29,227 nt of DNA from Corynebacterium sp. (GTDB taxonomy: Bacteria > Actinomycetota > Actinomycetes > Mycobacteriales > Mycobacteriaceae): assembly GCF_030826625.1 (NCBI RefSeq), contig NZ_JAPJNQ010000021.1, positions 1-29,227 on the forward strand, written 5' to 3'. Below are positions 15,272-23,745 of this stretch, one piece after another. The translations under genes and the position numbers were made by a program. Under the pieces are notes generated by a model that was not told the origin of the DNA, ran no database searches, and was given only the letters and a program-made list of their open reading frames with translations. How positions within the stretch are numbered: position 1 is the stretch's first letter; each line of letters starts with the position of its first letter.

Positions 15272-18160
15272 TTACTTCACCACCAGGTTGATCATGCGGC
15301 CAGGCACCACGATCTTCTTCACCACGGACTTCTCACCGATCGCCGCGAGCACCTTCTCGTCGGCAAGCGCGGCGGCCACGGCATCATCCTGGGAGACGTC
15401 GGCAGCGACCAACACGCGCGATTTCACCTTGCCGTTGACCTGCACCGGCAGCTCGATTTCGTCGTCGACAAGATACTTCTCATCGAAGCTTGGGAATGGC
15501 ACGAAGGTGATCGTGCCCTCGTGGCCCAGGCGCGACCACAGCTCTTCGGCGATGTGCGGCGCCACCGGAGCGACCATCACAGCGATCGGCTCCACGGCAG
15601 CACGCGGAGCACCGTCCGGGTAATTCTTCGTCAAGTAGTTCACGTACTCGATGAGCTTGGCGACGACGGTGTTGACCCGCAGATTCTCGTAGTCGTCGCG
15701 CACGCCAGCGATGGTGCGGTGTAGCTGCTGCAGGTCCTTCTTTTCCAGCTCCGCATCCACGACGGCCACCTCGCCGGTGTTCTCGTTGACCACCAGACGC
15801 CACAGGCGCTGCAAGAAACGCTGCGCACCGACGACGTCCTTGGTAGCCCACGGCCGTGAATCTGCCAGTGGCCCCATCGACATCTCATAAACCCGCAGGG
15901 TATCGGCGCCAAAGTTTTCGGCAATATCGTCGGGCGCGACCGCGTTCTTCAGCGATTTACCCATCTTGCCGTATTCGCGGTTCACCTTCTCGCCGTGGTA
16001 GAAGAACTCGCCGTCGCGCTCTTCGACTTCTTCGGCAGGCACGTACACGCCGCGGGAATCGGTATAGGCATAGGCCTGGATATAGCCCTGGTTGTACAGG
16101 CGACGGTACGGCTCTTTCGAGCTCACATGTCCCAGGTCAAACAACACTTTGTGCCAGAAACGCGCATACAAAAGGTGCAGCACGGCGTGCTCCACGCCGC
16201 CGACGTACAGGTCCACTCCGCCCGGATCGTTCGGGCCATGGACCTGCGGGCGTGGACCAGTCCAGTAGCGCTCGTTGTCGATATCGCAGAAAGCGTCGCT
16301 GTTGGTCGGATCGATATAGCGCATCTGGTACCAGGACGAACCTGCCCACTGCGGCATGACGTTGGCATCGCGGTAGTAGGTCTTGGTGCCTTCGCCCAAG
16401 TCCATCTCTACTTCGATCCACTCGCGCGCTTTCGCCAGCGGCGGCTGCGGCTCGGTGTCGTGGTCATCCGGATCGAAGGACACCGGCTGGTAGTCATCAA
16501 CCTCCGGCAACTCCACCGGCAGCTGATCCTCTGGGATCGCGTGTGGCCGGCCGGCCTCGTCGTAGACGATCGGGAATGGCTCGCCCCAATAACGCTGGCG
16601 GGCAAACAGCCAGTCGCGCAGCTTGTATTGGATCTTTTCGACGCCCCGCTCGCGAGCAGCCAACCAGTCGATCGTGGCAGCGATGGCCTCTGCCTTGGAC
16701 TTGCCGGTCAGATCCAACCCGTCGTCGTTCGCAGAATTCACGTAGGTGCCTTCACCGGTGTGCGCTGCCGCGGAGACATCACCACCGGCGACGACCTCGG
16801 TGATCGGCAGGCCAAAGACCTGCGCGTATTCGTAATCACGCTCGTCGTGGGCGGGCACAGCCATGATCGCGCCCGTACCGTAGCCGGTCAATACGTAATC
16901 TGCGGTAAAGACCGGCAACTTCTTGCCGTTGACCGGGTTGGTGGCGTAGCTACCTAAGAAAACGCCAGTCTTTTCCTTATTCTCTTGGCGCTCCAAATCC
17001 GACTTCGCGGCGATGTCACTACGGTAGGCCTCGATCGCTTCCTTCGGGTCCTCATGACCATAAGTCCAGCGTGCGTCGACGTCATCGTCGTATGGAACCG
17101 GCGAGAGCAAAGCGTCGACAAGCGGGTGCTCCGGGGCCAACACAACATATTCCGCGCCAAAAAGCGTGTCCGGGCGCGTGGTAAACACCGTGATGTCGTG
17201 GCCCTCGCAGCGGAAATCGACCTCCGCACCGCGGGAACGGCCGATCCAGTTGCGCTGCATGGATTTCACCTTCTCCGGCCAATCCAGCAGTTCGAGGTCA
17301 TCCAAGAGGCGATCAGAATACGCGGTAATGCGCATCATCCACTGCTTTAAGTTTTTGCGGAACACCGGGAAGTTGCCGCGCTCAGAACGGCCATCGGCGG
17401 TGACCTCTTCATTCGCCAACACCGTGCCCAAGCCCGGGCACCAGTTCACCGTGGAATCGCTCAGATACACCAGGCGGAATTCATCCACGGCCCGGTCTTT
17501 TTCTTCCTCGCTTAACGACGCATACTCGCGGCCGTCCTTGGTGGCCAGCTCGCCAGATTCCAGCAGCGGGTACAACTCGTCAATCGGGCGCGCTTTTTGC
17601 TGCTGCTCATCGAACCACGACTGGTAGATCTGCAAGAAAATCCACTGCGTCCAGCGATAAAATTCTGGATCAATGGTGGCCACCGAACGGCGCTTGTCAT
17701 GACCCAGCCCCAGCGAACCCAACTGGCGACGCATATTCGCGATATTCGCCACCGTCGTCGTGCGCGGGTGGGTTCCGGTTTGGATCGCATACTGCTCAGC
17801 CGGCAAACCAAAAGCGTCATAGCCCAAGGTGTGCAGCACGTTTTTGCCCAGCAAACGGTTAAACCGGGCGAACACATCCGTGGCGATATACCCCAGCGGG
17901 TGACCCACGTGTAGGCCCGCGCCCGACGGGTACGGGAACATGTCTTGCACGAAGAGTTTGTCTTCGGGAAGAGCGGCGCCGTCTGCCGGAGCTAAATCAC
18001 CAGTGGGGTTTGGCGCATTGAACGTGCCCGTCTCGTCCCAGTACTGCTGCCACCGCGACTCGATATCATTGGCGAGCTGCGGGGTATAGCGGTGGGCTGG
18101 GCCGGTGTTGCTGGCATTTTCAGCACTAAGATTTTCTGTGTTTTCGCGCGCTTCTTTCAT
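15272..18160 (-). CDS. leuS: Leucine--tRNA ligase
   Basis: This class I aminoacyl-tRNA synthetase charges tRNA-Leu in the cytoplasm. The 962-aa protein has the HIGH motif as HVGH (84-87, in PSGAGLHVGHPLGY) and KMSKS as KMGKS (732-736). Between them lies the CP1 editing domain, with TTRPDTLFGAEYVVLAPEH and the GTGAIMAVPAHDERD editing-site segment. The C-terminal part is the helical anticodon-binding domain and a small LeuS-specific end (LPVQVNGKVKSRVLV). Start ATG 18160 is chosen because the upstream 31 codons are not conserved-looking. No Shine-Dalgarno precedes it, but TAGACT lies eight nt upstream, consistent with a leaderless mRNA. It is essential and intact, and divergent from the decarboxylase. 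Confidence 0.98.
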   Translation of the reverse strand: MKEARENTENLSAENASNTGPAHRYTPQLANDIESRWQQYWDETGTFNAPNPTGDLAPADGAALPEDKLFVQDMFPYPSGAGLHVGHPLGYIATDVFARFNRLLGKNVLHTLGYDAFGLPAEQYAIQTGTHPRTTTVANIANMRRQLGSLGLGHDKRRSVATIDPEFYRWTQWIFLQIYQSWFDEQQQKARPIDELYPLLESGELATKDGREYASLSEEEKDRAVDEFRLVYLSDSTVNWCPGLGTVLANEEVTADGRSERGNFPVFRKNLKQWMMRITAYSDRLLDDLELLDWPEKVKSMQRNWIGRSRGAEVDFRCEGHDITVFTTRPDTLFGAEYVVLAPEHPLVDALLSPVPYDDDVDARWTYGHEDPKEAIEAYRSDIAAKSDLERQENKEKTGVFLGSYATNPVNGKKLPVFTADYVLTGYGTGAIMAVPAHDERDYEYAQVFGLPITEVVAGGDVSAAAHTGEGTYVNSANDDGLDLTGKSKAEAIAATIDWLAARERGVEKIQYKLRDWLFARQRYWGEPFPIVYDEAGRPHAIPEDQLPVELPEVDDYQPVSFDPDDHDTEPQPPLAKAREWIEVEMDLGEGTKTYYRDANVMPQWAGSSWYQMRYIDPTNSDAFCDIDNERYWTGPRPQVHGPNDPGGVDLYVGGVEHAVLHLLYARFWHKVLFDLGHVSSKEPYRRLYNQGYIQAYAYTDSRGVYVPAEEVEERDGEFFYHGEKVNREYGKMGKSLKNAVAPDDIAENFGADTLRVYEMSMGPLADSRPWATKDVVGAQRFLQRLWRLVVNENTGEVAVVDAELEKKDLQQLHRTIAGVRDDYENLRVNTVVAKLIEYVNYLTKNYPDGAPRAAVEPIAVMVAPVAPHIAEELWSRLGHEGTITFVPFPSFDEKYLVDDEIELPVQVNGKVKSRVLVAADVSQDDAVAAALADEKVLAAIGEKSVVKKIVVPGRMINLVVK

Positions 18161-18286
18161 GGTTTTATAGTCTAATAGGTTTAGGGCCTGCGACCACGCG
18201 AGACCACAGGACAGCGCAGATTCTGGGTTATTCCCGGCTGATCCCGCCGGCAACCATTTTGTTTTTCCTAGAAAGGTTAATTAGAC

Positions 18287-19990
18287 ATGCGAATGACCAT
18301 CGGAGATTTTCTGGTTCGTCGCTTGCAAGAAATCGGCATCACTGAAGTGATTGGTGTGCCGGGTGATTTCAACTTGAACTGGCTGGAACAAATCGAAGCT
18401 GCCGACGGCATCCGCTTTGTGGGCAGCACCAATGAGCTCAACGCCGCGTATGCTGCCGACGGCTACTCGCGCGCCCGCGGGGTCTCGTGCCTTTTGACCA
18501 CCTACGGTGTTGGCGAGCTCTCCGCACTCAATGGCCTGGCCGGGGCTGCCTGCGAACACATCCCGCTGGTCTCCATCGCCGGCGCTCCCCCACTGTTTGC
18601 CACCGAAAAGCGCTGGTTGCTGCATCACACGCTTGCCGACGGCAACTTCGGCAACATGCTCGACTCGTTGCGGCCATTCACCGCGCTGGCTGAGCGCATT
18701 ACCCCAATGAACGCAGTCGACGAGATTGACCGCGCTCTGCGGACCTGCCTGCGGGAAAAACGCCCAGTGCACTTGCAACTGCCTTCTGATATCTCGCACC
18801 TGAGCATCAACGTGCCAGACGAACCACTGGATACCTCGCTCGAACCATCGGATCCGGTGCAGCTCGAGGCCGTACTGGAGCGATTGGTGCAGGAATTCGC
18901 GGCCGCGGAAAACCCGGTGCTGCTCGTCGACCAGGACGCGCAGCGCCACGGATTCTTGGATTTGTTTGCCCAGCTCGTCGACAAGATCCAGCTGCCGTAT
19001 GCACAAATGGCTTCCGGCAAGGCACTGTTGAGCGAGCAGCACCCACTGTTTTTGGGCACCTATAACGGCAAGGCCTCGTGGCCGGGTGTGCGCGAGCGCG
19101 TGGAGGGCTCGGATTTCTTGCTCACCTGCACCCCGCGATTCATTGAGGTGAACTCGGGTAGTTTCTCGCATGAGTTGCACGAAGAAAACATCGTGGATTT
19201 CGGTGACCAGCACGTCAATATTTATGGCGAGCACATCGTGGGCCTGGACACCACAGAGGTGCTGGCTGGCTTGGTGGAGCGGCTGCCGGCTGCCGACGGG
19301 GCTGGCGCGGCGAACTCGGACGATCAGCCCAGCAGCGTGAACCCGGAGGCAGTACTGCCGGAGCCTTTTGAGGTCCGCGCCGGTGCCGAGCTGACGCAGG
19401 CACGCTTGTGGCCACAGGTGCGCGAGTTCATTCGTCCTGGTGACACGGTTATTGCGGAGGCCGGAACCTCCAATATTGGTTTGGGACCGCAGCGCATGCC
19501 GGAGAATGTTCGCTACATCAACAGTGCTATTTGGGGCTCGATTGGTTATACCCTGCCAGCTTTGCTGGGCAGCCAAATGGCCGATGCGGATACTCGCCAC
19601 CTGTTGTTCATCGGGGATGGGTCTTTCCAGTTGACCGCCCAGGAATTGTCGACGATTCTGCGGGAGAAGCAAAAACCCATCATCGTGTTGTTGAACAACC
19701 GCGGCTACACCATCGAGCGCTACATCTTGGGCATGGACCGCGAGTACAACGACATCGCCGATTGGGCTTATCACAAGTTACCGGAGGTTTTTGTCCCCGG
19801 AACCGAGATGGTTTCTTATACCGCACGCACTGAAGACGAGCTTGCCGACGCCTTCGCCGCTATTAATAACAGCGACAAGGGCGCGTTCCTGGAAATCCAC
19901 CTGGACCCAGAAGATGCCCCCGCTGGCCTGCAGGCCTTCGGACCGATGACCGCGGAATTCGATTACGGTCCGCGTGGGCCTAGGAACTAA
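18287..19990 (+). CDS. Thiamine-diphosphate 2-keto-acid decarboxylase (indolepyruvate/phenylpyruvate/pyruvate type)
   Basis: This 567-aa cytoplasmic enzyme converts a 2-keto acid to an aldehyde and CO2. It carries Glu50 (STNELNAAYAADGYSR), which activates thiamine diphosphate, and the paired histidines His113-His114 (WLLHHTLADGNF) found in pyruvate and indolepyruvate decarboxylases. The cofactor-binding motif GDGSFQ (443-448) runs to NN (470-471), followed by GYTIE with catalytic Glu477. The HH dyad rules out acetolactate synthase or benzoylformate decarboxylase. Substrate specificity cannot be fixed by eye; indolepyruvate, phenylpyruvate and branched keto acids are the likely set. A ribosome site AGAAAGG precedes ATG 18287; the in-frame ATG six bases later is an alternative. 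An aldehyde dehydrogenase gene lies 1.6 kb away. Confidence 0.93.
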   Translation: MRMTIGDFLVRRLQEIGITEVIGVPGDFNLNWLEQIEAADGIRFVGSTNELNAAYAADGYSRARGVSCLLTTYGVGELSALNGLAGAACEHIPLVSIAGAPPLFATEKRWLLHHTLADGNFGNMLDSLRPFTALAERITPMNAVDEIDRALRTCLREKRPVHLQLPSDISHLSINVPDEPLDTSLEPSDPVQLEAVLERLVQEFAAAENPVLLVDQDAQRHGFLDLFAQLVDKIQLPYAQMASGKALLSEQHPLFLGTYNGKASWPGVRERVEGSDFLLTCTPRFIEVNSGSFSHELHEENIVDFGDQHVNIYGEHIVGLDTTEVLAGLVERLPAADGAGAANSDDQPSSVNPEAVLPEPFEVRAGAELTQARLWPQVREFIRPGDTVIAEAGTSNIGLGPQRMPENVRYINSAIWGSIGYTLPALLGSQMADADTRHLLFIGDGSFQLTAQELSTILREKQKPIIVLLNNRGYTIERYILGMDREYNDIADWAYHKLPEVFVPGTEMVSYTARTEDELADAFAAINNSDKGAFLEIHLDPEDAPAGLQAFGPMTAEFDYGPRGPRN

Positions 19991-20030
19991 GAGGTCACGG
20001 AACTAAGACTCCGCGGAACTAAGAGGTCCG
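19983..20030 (+). repeat. Three 16-bp direct repeats (GGAACTAAGA...)
   Basis: GGAACTAAGA occurs at 19983, 19999 and 20015, exactly 16 bp apart. Units 1 and 3 continue GGTC; unit 2 has CTCC. The first unit contains the TAA stop of the decarboxylase. The array is followed directly by the AACAACT array. Confidence 0.85.
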
Positions 20031-20037
20031 GAATTGC

Positions 20038-20200
20038 AGTTGTTGTTATTTATTGAAACAACTAACAACAACTCTAAACAACTAGCAACAACTATTCTGA
20101 GCTGGGAAAATAACCAATTTCGCTGCCCTAAAACCGCACAAGTTGTTTCCAAGTTGTTTGCTAGTTGTTTTAAAGAAGAAAAACCGCGCAGAAAACAACT
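20038..20200. repeat. AACAACT heptamer array (iteron-like)
   Basis: Nine copies of AACAACT or its inverse AGTTGTT lie in 163 bp. One inverse copy is at 20038. Four direct copies at 20057, 20067, 20077 and 20087 are spaced exactly 10 bp. Three inverse copies at 20141, 20152 and 20163 are spaced 11 bp. One direct copy is at 20194. Spacing close to one helical turn puts each group on one DNA face, and the two groups point at each other across an AT-rich 47-bp centre. This suggests cooperative protein binding, as in replication iterons, partition sites or recombinase arm sites. No obvious replication or recombinase gene adjoins it. Confidence 0.8.
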
Positions 20201-20228
20201 TCCTGGGATTTTGCCTATATTCGACGCT

Positions 20229-21551
20229 ATGGATGTCACGCCCACAAAACGTGATGGCACTAATTGCCGTGCGATGTCGGAAGAAGAACGCCGCCTGATC
20301 CGTCGTATCCGAGAGGATGATGACTATTCCAATCGTATTTCTTCCTATCCGGTAGAAGATTTGTCTCATGAAGTCCTCACTGAATTGCGGCGACTGTTAC
20401 GCTCACACCGCCGACGCCGCGGCATCGACGCTGCCACTCCAACCGGCGCCCAGGCACTCTTGCGCGAGGTCGGGCTACTCAGCGACGATGACAGCCTAAA
20501 ACGTGCAGGTGAAATTCTGCTTACGCCTGCAGCCACAACACAAGTCACGATTCGCCACCTATGACGAGCATTACCCGGAGCGGACCCAAAAGCCACAGAG
20601 TTTTCTGCTCCATTGCTTGAGGCACTGCCAGCGTTGCGTCGGCTCATTCTAGAACGAGCTGACCAAGAAATGGTCCGGGTGCAATTCGACAGCGGGCAAG
20701 AGTCGGCAATCCCTCGTTTTCCTGCGCAAGCTATCGACGAAGCCATCACCAATGCCATCATCCATCGCGACTGGCGCACGGAGAAGCCGGTCGTCATCGA
20801 CCAGTCGCCACGCATCTTGAAAGTGTGGTCACCCGGTCCATTGGTCCCTGGTGTCGACGAAAACCGTCTCCTCACAACACAATCCGTCCCCCGAAACGGA
20901 CGGTTAATGGCGAGCATGCGTGCGATTGGGCTAGCCGAAGAATCATCTCGCGGTTTTGATCGTATGTGGTTGGCGATGCTGAACACTGGACGTGAAGTCC
21001 CAGAAGTAATCGCTACCGACGAATTTGTCGAAATCATTTCTGCCGCTGGAAACCCTGACGTTGCATTCATTCAAGCAATTCACGAACTCACAGCGAGATT
21101 CGGCGATGAAATCATCCATAATCTAAACACAATGCTCGTGCTGTGGAAGCTCTGGCACGCACCGCTGATAACCCTCAAGCAAACTGCGCATAGCACCCAA
21201 ACATCTCAGCTCGAAGCTCGTGAACTATTAAATGCACTCGAAGACTACGGCGTTGTTCAGCGCATAAACAATGCAGATGAATGGGTATTATCCGCGCAGG
21301 TGGCACAATTGTCCGGCAAGGATCTGCCCACCGCGGCTGCCAGCGTCCAAGAGCGCATTGAGGCGCAGCTCCAGGACGGCAACTCCGTTGCTGCAGCGGA
21401 ATTAGCAGAACGTTTCGGCATATCGCGTGGTGAAATCACCAACGTGCTGCGCCATCTGCGCACATTGGGTCGAGCACAAATCGATCCAACTGGTCCACAA
21501 CGCGGCTCGGGAACCCGCTGGATCGCAACAGCGCCAAACACTCCCCGCTAA
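20229..21551 (+). pseudogene. AlbA/Schlafen-type ATP-binding regulator, 5'-truncated and with in-frame stop
   Basis: From ATG 20229 (MDVTPTKRDGTNCRAMSEEE) the frame runs to TGA 20562-20564. It then continues in the same frame through ALPGADPKATEFSAPLLEALPALRR to TAA 21549-21551. The second part holds a GHKL-like ATPase segment (PAQAIDEAITNAIIHRDW, SPGPLVPGV, then RNGRLMASMRAIGLAEESSRGFDRM), as in the C-terminal half of AlbA_2 proteins often annotated as transcriptional regulators or RecG-like. Two winged-helix regions follow (about 21120-21300 and 21340-21480). The N-terminal AlbA_2 DNA-binding domain (about 100 residues) expected before RDGTNCRAM is missing. Truncation plus nonsense makes it a pseudogene. 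Restart at TTG 20613 could still yield the C-terminal part. Its stop overlaps the convergent aldehyde dehydrogenase end by three bases. Confidence 0.75.
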
Positions 21552-22978
21552 GTGTTAATCGCTTGCGGGTAGGCCAGCCCCTTCAACCCCTCAGTACCAA
21601 ACTCCACGCCGTAACCGGAGGATTTAATACCACCGAACGGCACCCGCGGATCCACCGCACCATGCTTATTAATCCACACCGTGCCAGCCTGCAAACGCGC
21701 AGCCACCTCGCGGGCTTTCTGCGCATCCGCCGACCACACCGACGCACCCAACCCCACATCCAAGCTATTGGCCCACTCGATCGCCTGATCCAACTCGGAA
21801 TAGCGAATCAGCGGTACCGCCGGGCCGAACTGTTCTTGGGCAACCAATGGGTTATCCGGATCAATATCAGCCACAATCGTTACCGGATAGAAAAACCCCG
21901 GCGCATCATAATCCGGGTCACCACCAACAAGCACGCGCCCGCCACCATCTTTGGCGGCTTTGACCAAACCATCGACAATGTCGAACTGCGCTTTATTCTG
22001 CAACGGGCCTAACACATTATTCTCATCCAGACCATTGCCCATCGGCATGCGCTTGGCCACAGCTACCAGCGCTTCGGCCACCTCATCATAGATCGCATCC
22101 GGAATATAGATACGCTTAGCTGCAGCACAGGTCTGCCCAGTGTTGATAAACGCACCCCAGAACAAGTCTTCGGCAATCGCTTCCGGGTCGACGTCGTCAA
22201 GTACTACGGCGGCATCGTTACCGCCAAGCTCCAGGGTCAGGCGGGTGATGTTGTTGGCAGAAGCCTCGATGATTTTCTTTCCGGTTTCCGTCGAACCAGT
22301 AAACATGATCTTGTCGACGTCCGGGTGCGTGGTCAGTGCTGCACCAACCCCACCATCACCGGTAACGATGTGCAGCACATCCTGCGGCAACACAGTATTC
22401 GCGATGGCAACCAGCGCACTGACCGATAGTGGGGTGTAGCCAGAAGGCTTGACGACGACGGTGTTTCCCATGCGTAGTGCTGGGGCGATTTGCCAGATGG
22501 TGATCATCATCGGCCAGTTCCATGGACCAATCGCACCGACAACACCCAGCGCGCGGTAGTGCACGGTAGCGGTAATGTCATCATCAACGGCGGTGTAATC
22601 CGGTGATTCAAATGAGGCGGTTGCGCGCAACCACGCGGCACACGCGCCGACCTCGAAGCGGGCGTTGGGTCCGTTGAGTGGTTTGCCTTGTTCTTGTGAG
22701 AGCAACTTGGCCAGTGGTTCTGCGGCTTCTTCAATGGCATCGGCGAATTTGTTCAGCAGTTCGCAGCGAGCGTGATCGCCTTTCGCTTCCCAGGCTGGTT
22801 GCGCAGCACGGGCGGCAGCCACAGCATCGTTGAGGTCGTTGTCGTCGTGGACCTGGTAGGTGCCGACCAGCTCGCCGGTGGCGGGGTTGTGGATCTCGGC
22901 GGTGCCATCGCTGTCGCTGTCGGTGGTGATGGCGTCCAGGATGGCGTCGTAAGTGGTCAGGGCATGGGTTTCGGACAC
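21548..22978 (-). CDS. NAD(P)-dependent aldehyde dehydrogenase
   Basis: About 476 residues of the classical aldehyde dehydrogenase superfamily, oxidising an aldehyde to its acid. Seen motifs: GPWNWPM and VVKPSGYTPLS in the cofactor domain, FTGSTETGKKI for the nucleotide, LELGGND with general base Glu250, and NTGQTCAAAKR with nucleophile Cys284. The C-terminal end EQFGPAVPLI...GGIKSSGYGVEFG is also typical. I chose GTG 22978 as start because GAAGGAG stands five to six nt upstream; an in-frame TTG seven codons earlier is less likely. Closest by motif to succinate-semialdehyde or aromatic/aliphatic aldehyde dehydrogenases; substrate is not determined. With the nearby keto-acid decarboxylase it could complete an aldehyde-to-acid route. 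Confidence 0.93.
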   Translation of the reverse strand: MSETHALTTYDAILDAITTDSDSDGTAEIHNPATGELVGTYQVHDDNDLNDAVAAARAAQPAWEAKGDHARCELLNKFADAIEEAAEPLAKLLSQEQGKPLNGPNARFEVGACAAWLRATASFESPDYTAVDDDITATVHYRALGVVGAIGPWNWPMMITIWQIAPALRMGNTVVVKPSGYTPLSVSALVAIANTVLPQDVLHIVTGDGGVGAALTTHPDVDKIMFTGSTETGKKIIEASANNITRLTLELGGNDAAVVLDDVDPEAIAEDLFWGAFINTGQTCAAAKRIYIPDAIYDEVAEALVAVAKRMPMGNGLDENNVLGPLQNKAQFDIVDGLVKAAKDGGGRVLVGGDPDYDAPGFFYPVTIVADIDPDNPLVAQEQFGPAVPLIRYSELDQAIEWANSLDVGLGASVWSADAQKAREVAARLQAGTVWINKHGAVDPRVPFGGIKSSGYGVEFGTEGLKGLAYPQAINT

Positions 22979-23108
22979 GGGAACTCCTTCGATGTGCAAG
23001 AAAAGTTTCTATTGTGATCTGAGTCTAAGCATATAGAATGTGTAACCCCGGTGATAGTGTTACGTCTCACAACAGCTTTATGACAGTTAACTCCAAGGAG
23101 AACACAGG

Positions 23109-23213
23109 ATGCGCAGATCTACCAAGATCACGCTAGACAGCGTCGAAGATAGCCCAGTGCTAGACCTGCCCCCCGGCGCGCGACGCTACTTTGAGGAATT
23201 AGGTGCGCTGTGA
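23109..23213 (+). CDS. 34-aa short ORF upstream of the SdpI-family gene
   Basis: ATG 23109 follows CCAAGGAGAACACAGG, a strong ribosome site. It encodes MRRSTKITLDSVEDSPVLDL and then PPGARRYFEELGAL. The stop overlaps the start of an 11-codon frame (ATGA type, ending at 23248). It could be a genuine small protein, a regulatory leader peptide for the next gene, or the 5' stub of a deleted gene. No family is recognised. The ribosome site is the only strong evidence. Confidence 0.4.
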   Translation: MRRSTKITLDSVEDSPVLDLPPGARRYFEELGAL

Positions 23214-23302
23214 TGAATGCTGCGAAGGTTAGAGGACCGATGGATTGAAATTGCTGGACTTTCGGGAAGAAACAAAACAAATAACGAAGAGAAAGGAGTG
23301 AA

Positions 23303-23638
23303 ATGACCGTATTCTCAATCATTATGACCGTAACATGGCTCCTTGCTGGGGCTGGTGTTCTGGTGATAGGAATAAAGGCAGGTCAGGGGACACTTCGTAA
23401 GAATAGTCTGGTTGGCATTAGGACCCCAGAGATGTTGGCTAGTGATGAAGCTTGGCTCAAAGGACATAAGGCCGCGGCAAACTATTTGAAAATCAGTAGC
23501 ATTCCTTTGTTCGTAGGAGGCGCGGCGTGCCTAGTGGCTAGTGATTCTTTAATCGGTTGGATAAGCATGCCCGTTGTTGTGCTTTTGGTTGGTATGGTGT
23601 TGCTCGCGTCTAGAAAGGCTCATGCTGCTATCAAATAG
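23303..23638 (+). CDS. SdpI-family membrane protein
   Basis: 111 residues with three hydrophobic helices (about 5-24, 66-84 and 87-103). The first loop carries the SdpI/YhfL signature KNSLVGIRTPEMLASDEAWLKGHKAA (N-x-x-x-G-x-R-T-P ... W), so PF13630 membership is clear. In Bacillus subtilis, SdpI gives immunity to the SDP toxin and also signals to a repressor; most actinobacterial homologues are uncharacterised. AAAGGAG sits directly before the ATG, giving high expected translation. The preceding 34-aa ORF may be in the same transcript. No SdpC toxin or SdpR repressor gene is adjacent, so a different peptide or an envelope-stress role should be considered. Confidence 0.83.
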   Translation: MTVFSIIMTVTWLLAGAGVLVIGIKAGQGTLRKNSLVGIRTPEMLASDEAWLKGHKAAANYLKISSIPLFVGGAACLVASDSLIGWISMPVVVLLVGMVLLASRKAHAAIK

Positions 23639-23718
23639 GGATGGGGATATTTCTCTCTGAGAAATCCGCACGCTGAACTACAAACTAATGCAGCCGTCCT
23701 TGTCCCACCTCGAACCTT

Positions 23719-23745
23719 GTTGACACATCAACTACACTGGTTGAT
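23719..23745 (+). promoter_or_regulatory. Overlapping inverted repeats at the flavin-monooxygenase promoter
   Basis: Directly before the ATG lie GTTGA (23719-23723), TCAAC (23728-23732) and GTTGAT (23740-23745). They make two overlapping palindromes: GTTGA-CACA-TCAAC, and ATCAAC-TACACTG-GTTGAT. The TACACT between the latter arms is placed as a -10 with start of transcription at the ATG, so the mRNA would be leaderless. The layout is that of a repressor operator over the core promoter. Confidence 0.5.

Noticed and set aside
18281..19774. Minus-strand frame of 497 codons opposite the decarboxylase
   Set aside because: It is antisense to a gene with every catalytic residue intact and shows no domain; length is explained by GC-rich codon bias.
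20038..20200. AACAACT array considered as a CRISPR array
   Set aside because: The units are 7 bp with 3-4 bp between them and occur in both orientations, unlike CRISPR repeats of about 24-40 bp with unique spacers; no cas gene is near.
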